Source of the DNA: CAZVAR01 sp964625225
GTDB taxonomy: Bacteria > Pseudomonadota > Alphaproteobacteria > JAJUGE01
Reading direction: 5' to 3'
NCBI GenBank assembly: GCA_964625225.1
Contig: CAZVAR010000012.1
Location: 1-45,080 of the forward strand
Length of the DNA stretch: 45,080 nucleotides
Position numbers and translations under genes: made by a program. This document shows positions 39,716 to 45,080 of this stretch, in pieces; positions within the stretch are counted from its first letter, which is position 1; the number at the start of each line of letters is the position of its first letter. The notes beneath the pieces are model-generated. The model was given only the letters and a program-made list of their open reading frames with translations. It searched no databases and was not told the DNA's origin.

Positions 39716-40960
39716 ATGACGGCCAGGCGCCCGGAATTTTCCGAAAATCTGGCAAGTCTGCGCGGCATTGCCGCGCTGGTAGTGGTCGTGTACCACGCGC
39801 TCCTGATTTTTCGCGTCGACGGTCACGATAACCCGCACCGGCTCCCCATCGACGCTGGCGATGGTTGGCTGCTGGCCGTCCACGGGCTGCTGGCCCTGTT
39901 CAACGGCGCCGCCGCGGTGACGCTGTTTTTCGTCCTCAGCGGAACGGTACTGACCCTGTCGCTGCGCCGAACCGAGCGGTTCGAGCCCGCGAACCTCACC
40001 GGCTTCTACCTGAAGCGCATGTTTCGCCTCTATCCGTTGCTGATCGCGGCGACGCTCGGCGCAGCCTGGATGCACCATGTCTATTTCACCGGCATGGTCT
40101 ACGAAAGTACGACGAGCTGGATGGGCCGGTACTTCCAGCATGATCCCGATCCCAACGAGATCCTGAAAAACGCGCTGGGACTGAGCAACAGCCTGAACTC
40201 GCCTGCCTGGTCGATCTGGATCGAGATCGCAGGATCGGCCCTGTTTCCGGCTCTCTGCATCGCCAGCCGCCGCAAGGTCCTCATCCTGCCGACCCTGGCA
40301 ATTCTGCTGGCACTGATGTTCGTCCCGCTGCCCTTTCGATACGTTCACACCTTCTTGATCTCGTTCTATCTGGGAGCGCTCGTGCCGATCTACGGAGCAC
40401 CGCTGGCCGCCCGCTTCTATCGACTCTCGGGTTTTTGGCGGGCCAGTCTTACGCTCCTGCTGATTGCCATCATGATGATCTTCGACCGCATCCACAGCCC
40501 GAGGGAACATATCGACCCGCTGACTGTCCTCGTGGAAAGCAGCTGCGCCGCCGCGCTGATCGGGCTGACCTATTTCGCGCCGCGGCTACCCGTGCTGCGC
40601 GGGCCGGTTGGACGGTTCCTGGGCGAGGTCTCCTACGGCATCTACATTTTCCATTTCACGGTCCTTTTTGCGCTGGCGCACCTCGTTGCACCGGCACAGC
40701 GCGCCCTGGAGCCGGGTACGGCCCTGATGCTCAATTTCGGGCTCGCGGCCGGAACGCTCGCTCTCACCGTGCCGCTCGCCGCGTTGATGCACCGCTTGAT
40801 CGAGCGGCCGTTCCAAAATTTGGGCCGGCGGCTGTCCCGATGGACCCTCGGCACCGCTTCTCGACACGGTGCAGCGCACCCGGTGCCGCTGCTCCCGGCG
40901 CCTCGCGGCATTCCGACTCACCAAGGCCGGCGGCTGCCCGACAGCAGCTCCGGGCCGTAG
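39716..40960 (+). CDS. Acyltransferase 3 family membrane protein
   Basis: An integral membrane O-acyltransferase of 414 residues, predicted to acylate (often acetylate) a sugar. The ATG at 39716 has GGGGAGGAG directly upstream. The family start is NLASLRGIAALVVVVYHALL, with the conserved R and the catalytic H in YHA. About ten membrane helices follow (for example AAVTLFFVLSGTVLTLSL, IALIMMIF-like segments), with FYLKRMFRLYPLL and SPAWSIWIEIAG as further family motifs. The end is GEVSYGIYIFHFTVLFALAH and a polar tail. The tail overlaps the 3' end of the convergent carboxypeptidase gene by 43 bases. Confidence 0.92.
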   Translation: MTARRPEFSENLASLRGIAALVVVVYHALLIFRVDGHDNPHRLPIDAGDGWLLAVHGLLALFNGAAAVTLFFVLSGTVLTLSLRRTERFEPANLTGFYLKRMFRLYPLLIAATLGAAWMHHVYFTGMVYESTTSWMGRYFQHDPDPNEILKNALGLSNSLNSPAWSIWIEIAGSALFPALCIASRRKVLILPTLAILLALMFVPLPFRYVHTFLISFYLGALVPIYGAPLAARFYRLSGFWRASLTLLLIAIMMIFDRIHSPREHIDPLTVLVESSCAAALIGLTYFAPRLPVLRGPVGRFLGEVSYGIYIFHFTVLFALAHLVAPAQRALEPGTALMLNFGLAAGTLALTVPLAALMHRLIERPFQNLGRRLSRWTLGTASRHGAAHPVPLLPAPRGIPTHQGRRLPDSSSGP

Positions 40961-42183
40961 GCCGCGCAGGACTGGCCGCGCGCCCGAAGAACCTGACAGG
41001 TCGCGACGGCCTGCCGCTGATCCAGCCCGACCAGCATCGCGGCATGATGACGCGCGGGGCCGGAACCGCTCGCGACGAGCCAGGATCGCGCCTCCTTGAG
41101 CAGTCCGCCGAACGAGCGCCGGGTGTTCTCGATCCGCTCCCGTGCCTGCTGAACCGTCACGAAACGCCCAAGCATCACGCCCCATCCGGTCGGCGGCGTC
41201 GATTTGGCGGTGCTCGCCGGCCGGGACGTGGCCTCGGCCTCGGCCGCCATCTTCACCACGTCGCGGTCGCAGCTGGCCGGGGAGAGCACCCGAGGCGGTG
41301 GCGCGGGGCCGGCACGGGTCAGTTCGGCCAGCCGCGTGCGCACCGCATCTCCGGACCTGGCCGAAAACGCCGCGTCCAGGATGGAGCGCATGCGCCCGCT
41401 CCGCGCGGCGCGGGTCTCGGCACCGAGCAGCACACCGACCAGCCGCCGTCCCCCGCGCTCGGCCGCCAGCATCAGATTGTAGCCGGAGTCGCAGGTGAAT
41501 CCGGTCTTCAACCCGTCCGCCCCAGGGTAGCCGAGCAGAAGCCCGTTGTAGGTCGGCAGCGTCTCGCCGCGCCAGACGAAGGACCGGAGGGAGAAGAACC
41601 GGTAGAGCTCCGGGAACTCGCGGCGAATGCTCCGGGCAAGGATCGCCATGTCGCGCGCGGTCGTGACCTGGCCGGCATGCGGCAGGCCGCTCGCATTGCG
41701 GAATCGCGTGTCCGTCATGCCGAGCTCCGCCGCCCGTGCGGTCATCCGCCTGGCGAATGCTGCCTCGTCGCCGGCGACGGCCTCGGCCAGAACCACGGCT
41801 GCATCGTTCGCGGAGCGTACGATCGTCGCGGCGATCGCCTGCTCGACCGTGATCTTTTCCCCGGCTCGGAGCCCGATCTTGGTGGGAGGCTGTCCCGCCG
41901 CACGGGCCGAAACCGTGAGCGCGTCGGCCAATCCCAGCCGCCCCGCGCGAATCCGCTCGAAGGTCAGAAAGACGGTCATCACCTTGGTGAGCGACGCCGG
42001 GTACCACACGGCCGACGGATCCTTGCTGCCGAGCACCTCGCCGGTTTCGGCATCGACGACGATGTATGATGCAGCGAGCGAGGATCCGGCCCATGCCAGC
42101 AGCAGAAGGGCGGATAGCGCCGTGCGCCGCGCGCTCCGCCACCTGCGTCGGCTGCACGGCGCGGTGGTGTTTGCGGTCGTCAT
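40918..42183 (-). CDS. D-alanyl-D-alanine carboxypeptidase with SPOR domain
   Basis: A periplasmic penicillin-binding protein of 421 residues that trims the terminal D-Ala from peptidoglycan stem peptides. The ATG at 42183 gives a signal peptide (ALSALLLLAWAGSSLA, cleavage before ASYIVV); the frame is open 280 bases further upstream without homology. The serine-peptidase motifs are S64-x-x-K67 (ASLTK), S124-A-N126 and K226-T-G. A SPOR domain (about 335-415, GWGVMLGRFVTVQQARERI and QAVATCQVLRARGQSCAA) would bind denuded glycan at septal sites. Its place within a polysaccharide locus may be incidental. It is divergent from the Wzy-like gene. Confidence 0.94.
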   Translation of the reverse strand: MTTANTTAPCSRRRWRSARRTALSALLLLAWAGSSLAASYIVVDAETGEVLGSKDPSAVWYPASLTKVMTVFLTFERIRAGRLGLADALTVSARAAGQPPTKIGLRAGEKITVEQAIAATIVRSANDAAVVLAEAVAGDEAAFARRMTARAAELGMTDTRFRNASGLPHAGQVTTARDMAILARSIRREFPELYRFFSLRSFVWRGETLPTYNGLLLGYPGADGLKTGFTCDSGYNLMLAAERGGRRLVGVLLGAETRAARSGRMRSILDAAFSARSGDAVRTRLAELTRAGPAPPPRVLSPASCDRDVVKMAAEAEATSRPASTAKSTPPTGWGVMLGRFVTVQQARERIENTRRSFGGLLKEARSWLVASGSGPARHHAAMLVGLDQRQAVATCQVLRARGQSCAAYGPELLSGSRRPW

Positions 42184-42479
42184 GCCCGGTAGTAGGCCGA
42201 CTGCGCAGGAGAGAAACGAGTCCGCCAGACGTGGCTTAACGGTGCAGCAACCGCCGGTTGCTCGTGTCCCCGGAGCGGCAAGAAAGAAAATCCTGACCGG
42301 ACCGGATCGAAACCGCTCCGGCTCACCGGTTTGACTCACTCCGGGCGGCAATCGACAACAAGTCCTGTCGCTAGCGCGGCACGTACCGCAGAGAGGGTCG
42401 GGGTGACGGCGCCTGCCGGACAGCTTGTGTCGATCCGGATCGGGGCGACCGTCGCCGACCATCGGAGTCCGCAGCGTAC

Positions 42480-44033
42480 ATGACCGTCACCGGCGTCGTC
42501 CTAGCCCCGGTCCTTCTCCTGCTGATCATGCTGCCCTGGCGCGTCGTGCTCGCAGCACTGCTGATCTGTTCGATCCTCTCCGACGCGGCGATCGTCAATA
42601 TCGGGGCCTTCCCGCTGTCGCCCCTGGTCTTTTTCGGCTCCCTGATGATCGCCCGCTTCGTCGTCGAACTGCTGTTGCGGGTCAGCACCTTCCGACGCTC
42701 AGTACTGGCGGAAGTCACGCCCCTCTATCTCGCCGTCGTCCTGAATTTCGCGCTGCTCGTGATTGCGATCGTCCTGTTCCAAGGCAAGGTCTACGTCGTC
42801 ACCGGGACGATGGGGTTCAACTTCGAGCTCGCGCAGCCCTTTCAACTCGTCCGTGAGAATCTCACTCAGGCCGTCTATCTGATCTTTCACATCGCCCTGG
42901 TCACCGTGATCGCGCACGCGCTCTCCAAACAGCCCGATACCGATGCGGCGGCGATCGCGGCGGATCGCGCCGTCGTGGCGGCGATTGTCGCTGCCACCCT
43001 CGTCGTGCTCTGGGAGGTGGCCTCGTTCTCGGCGGGTGTCTGGTTCCCGGCCGACTTCTTCCACTCGGACACGCACAGCGACGCCTGGGGTCAGCATTCG
43101 CTGGGGGGCACGGTCCTGCGGGCCAGCGGGCCCTTCTCCGAACCGTCCGGCGTCGGGTTTGCCTTCGGCGGCTTCCTCCTCTACAGCTGGCGTCGCTACG
43201 TCGAAGGGCGGGGGTCGGTCGCCCTTTCCATGGCGCTGGTGCTCGGCTCGCTCGCCTCGCTCGCCTTTTCGACCTCGACGACCGGCTATGCCCTGTTGCT
43301 GGTGTTCGCGGCGTTGGTGCTCTGGGACACCCTGCGCACGACCGGCCGCAAGGCGGCACCCGGGATGCCACGCCGGTCGCGTTGGCCGGGCGTGGCTCTC
43401 CTCGTCTTGGGCGCACTGTTCGCGGCTTGGGCGCTGGTGCGCAACTGGGAGCTGGTGACCCAGATCGTGCTCGGCGCCACTCTCGAAAAGCGCGGCTCGA
43501 TCTCCTTCGAGCAACGCAGCACCGTCGACGTGATGGGTCTCCAGATCCTTGTCGACACCTGGGGGCTGGGGCTCGGTCTCGGCAGCCATAAGCCGAACAA
43601 TCTCCTGGTGACGATCCTTTCCAACCTGGGTGTGGCCGGCCTCGTCCTGTTGGCCTGGTTCATATGCGCGCGATTAATTTCGACCTACCGAATCACACGC
43701 GCCTTCCGGACTGCACCCGACGCCGCTGCCCTCGCCCCGGCGCTGCGGATGTTGCTGCTCGGCCTTCTGTTGGCGCATTTCGTGTCGAATCCGAACCTGA
43801 ACACGCCGTCGGTCTGGATCACGGCGGCGCTGATCATCGGCATCAGTAGCCGCCTCCGGCTCGACCGCGACGCGGCGGCGGACATCCTCGCCGCCGCGCA
43901 CATGGACCGGCGTAACACCTCCCGGATGCCGACTGCCGCCTCCGGCCCCGCGCCGGCCGGCTGGAACAGCGGGCCGCCACCGCTCCCGTCGCCGCGCCCG
44001 CCGGGCTGGCGGAGCGGCGTGCTGCCGGGCTGA
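42480..44033 (+). CDS. O-antigen/exopolysaccharide polymerase-like membrane protein (Wzy-like)
   Basis: An inner-membrane protein of 517 residues with about ten to twelve hydrophobic helices and few recognisable motifs, as usual for Wzy. Helices include VVLAPVLLLLIMLPWRVVLA, LYLAVVLNFALLVIAIVLF, VAAIVAATLVVLWEVASF and VALLVLGALFAAWALV. A long external loop holds SGPFSEPSGVGFAFG. The C-terminal part has the common GLGLGSHKPNNLLVTILSNL motif of polymerases and ligases. A Pro-rich tail of 40 residues (PAPAGWNSGPPPLPSPRPPG) ends the protein. It would join repeat units in the periplasm. A ligase role is possible but less likely beside a Wzz-like protein. Confidence 0.82.
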   Translation: MTVTGVVLAPVLLLLIMLPWRVVLAALLICSILSDAAIVNIGAFPLSPLVFFGSLMIARFVVELLLRVSTFRRSVLAEVTPLYLAVVLNFALLVIAIVLFQGKVYVVTGTMGFNFELAQPFQLVRENLTQAVYLIFHIALVTVIAHALSKQPDTDAAAIAADRAVVAAIVAATLVVLWEVASFSAGVWFPADFFHSDTHSDAWGQHSLGGTVLRASGPFSEPSGVGFAFGGFLLYSWRRYVEGRGSVALSMALVLGSLASLAFSTSTTGYALLLVFAALVLWDTLRTTGRKAAPGMPRRSRWPGVALLVLGALFAAWALVRNWELVTQIVLGATLEKRGSISFEQRSTVDVMGLQILVDTWGLGLGLGSHKPNNLLVTILSNLGVAGLVLLAWFICARLISTYRITRAFRTAPDAAALAPALRMLLLGLLLAHFVSNPNLNTPSVWITAALIIGISSRLRLDRDAAADILAAAHMDRRNTSRMPTAASGPAPAGWNSGPPPLPSPRPPGWRSGVLPG

Positions 44034-44189
44034 GGCACGGCAGCGGTTTCCTCGACCCGAATGGAAAGTGCGCAAGCCAAACGATTGACTGATCGGTGCC
44101 GCCCCGCACTGTGAGATCCGTTCGCCGCCTCAGTGGATTAGGGCGCGGCGGCGGGGACTAAAGGGTTTCTCGACGAACCGGAGGTGACG

Positions 44190-45080
44190 TTGCGGGTCGC
44201 GATGGTCGGCACCGGCTATGTGGGCCTCGTGACCGGGGCGTGCTTTGCCGAGTTCGGGTTCGAAGTCGCCTGCATCGATCGCGATCAGGCCCGGATCACC
44301 CAATTGCGGGACGGCCGGGTCCCGATCTTCGAGCCCGGGCTCGAGGAGCTGGTGGCGCGCAATCGGGTGGCCGGTCGGCTTCGGTTCACGACCGATTTGC
44401 GGCCGGCGGTGGCGAAGGCCGACGTGGTGTTCATCGCGGTCGGGACGCCGTCGCGGCGGGGGGACGGTCATGCCGACCTGTCCTTCGTGTTCGGGGTCGC
44501 CCGCGAGATCGCGGCCGCGCTCGACGGCTATACGGTCGTGGTGACGAAGTCGACGGTGCCGGTGGGGACCGGGCGGGAGGTGGCGCGGATCATCCGCGAG
44601 GAGCGCCCCGATGCGGCCTTCGACATGGTCTCCAATCCCGAGTTTCTGCGCGAGGGCTCGGCGATCGGCGACTTCATGCGTCCCGACCGGGTGGTGATCG
44701 GCGCCGAGACGGAGCGCGCGCGCGAGCTGATGCGCGAGCTCTACCGGCCGCTGTTCCTGATCGAGACGCCGATCCTGTTCACGACGCTGGAGACGGCGGA
44801 GCTGACCAAATATGCGGCCAACGCCTTCCTCGCCACCAAGATCACCTTCATCAACGAGATCGCCGATCTGTGCGAGAGCATCGGTGCGGACGTGCACGAC
44901 GTCGCCCGCGGCATCGGCCTCGACGGCCGGATCGGGCGCAAGTTCCTTCACCCCGGCCCCGGCTTCGGCGGCTCCTGCTTCCCCAAGGACACGCGAGCGC
45001 TGGTCGAAACCGCCCGGCAGGCCGGCCGCCCCATCCGGATCGTCGAGACCGTGGTGGACATCAACGAAAAGCGCAAGCGC
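44190..45080 (+). CDS. ugd: UDP-glucose 6-dehydrogenase, 3' part beyond the window
   Basis: Oxidises UDP-glucose twice to UDP-glucuronate with NAD. The first 297 residues are in the window; the family is about 435. The start is the TTG at 44190 (MRVAMVGTGYVGLVTGACFA), preceded by GGAGGTGA five bases upstream; a GTG at 44184 lies inside that Shine-Dalgarno. The NAD loop GTGYVGL, the KSTVPVGTG motif, NPEFLREGSAIGDFMRPDR, KYAANAFLATKI and the catalytic Cys263 in GFGGSCFPKD are intact. It implies a uronic acid, hence negative charge, in the polymer. Confidence 0.96.
   Translation, partial: MRVAMVGTGYVGLVTGACFAEFGFEVACIDRDQARITQLRDGRVPIFEPGLEELVARNRVAGRLRFTTDLRPAVAKADVVFIAVGTPSRRGDGHADLSFVFGVAREIAAALDGYTVVVTKSTVPVGTGREVARIIREERPDAAFDMVSNPEFLREGSAIGDFMRPDRVVIGAETERARELMRELYRPLFLIETPILFTTLETAELTKYAANAFLATKITFINEIADLCESIGADVHDVARGIGLDGRIGRKFLHPGPGFGGSCFPKDTRALVETARQAGRPIRIVETVVDINEKRKR

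Noticed and set aside
42184..42462. N-terminal extension of the D,D-carboxypeptidase
   Set aside because: No homology and it would place the signal peptide internally; the ATG at 42183 gives a normal signal peptide.
44085..44113. ugd promoter at TTGACT
   Set aside because: The -35 match is good, but no acceptable -10 hexamer is found at 16-19 bases.
1..45080. CRISPR arrays, insertion sequences, tRNA or rRNA genes
   Set aside because: No regularly spaced repeats, transposase motifs, terminal repeats or tRNA-like cloverleaf sequences were seen in the intergenic regions.

Overview
The window is G+C-rich DNA (roughly two thirds G+C by eye) from a bacterium, most likely an alphaproteobacterium of Rhodospirillales type. 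The reasons are the divergent aspS/rnd pair, heavy use of GTG/TTG starts, ATGA stop/start overlaps, and a D-Ala-D-Ala carboxypeptidase carrying a SPOR domain. A run of 10 Ns at 33589-33598 shows that this is a draft scaffold, and the sequence just after it looks misassembled. I saw no tRNA, rRNA, CRISPR array, insertion sequence or phage gene.

Layout. (1) 1-9567 is ordinary chromosome: partial aspS (-), rnd (+), a small lipoprotein and an epoxide-hydrolase-like protein (-), a GST and an HSL-family hydrolase that lacks its serine nucleophile (-), an acyl-CoA dehydrogenase (+), and an unknown protein with a Myb/SANT-like helix-turn-helix (-). A 591-base non-coding gap follows. (2) 9568-45080 is a large exopolysaccharide locus. 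It holds a polymer export core (short OPX lipoprotein, BBP2-type beta-barrel, Wzz/BY-kinase co-polymerase), an initiating sugar-phosphate transferase, eight further glycosyltransferases (four GT4-like, four GT2), a Wzy-like polymerase, an ABC exporter, precursor enzymes (galE, gmd, fcl, ugd) and decorating enzymes (methyltransferase, polysaccharide deacetylase, acyltransferase). It also has a secreted clan-A glycoside hydrolase and a SPOR-domain D,D-carboxypeptidase. (3) Inside the locus, 25276-29190 is a four-gene redox cassette: a DCC-family CxxC protein, an HTTM-like membrane protein, a GMC flavoprotein with a CC-x4-C-x2-C cysteine cluster, and a small Tat-signal protein. A phosphoribosyltransferase-HAD fusion gene converges on it.

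How it works together. The sugar-phosphate transferase would load the first sugar on undecaprenyl phosphate and the glycosyltransferases would extend the repeat unit. UDP-Gal (galE), GDP-L-fucose (gmd/fcl) and UDP-glucuronate (ugd) are the predicted donors. The unit would then be methylated, acylated or deacetylated, flipped, polymerised by the Wzy-like protein, length-controlled by the BY-kinase and exported through the OPX/beta-barrel pair. No Wzx flippase is visible; the ABC exporter is a possible substitute.

The most unusual parts are the redox cassette, the PRTase-HAD fusion, the hydrolase with a Gly in place of its Ser nucleophile, three tail-to-tail gene overlaps, a terminator-like hairpin in the gmd leader, and several palindromes and direct repeats in divergent promoter regions.
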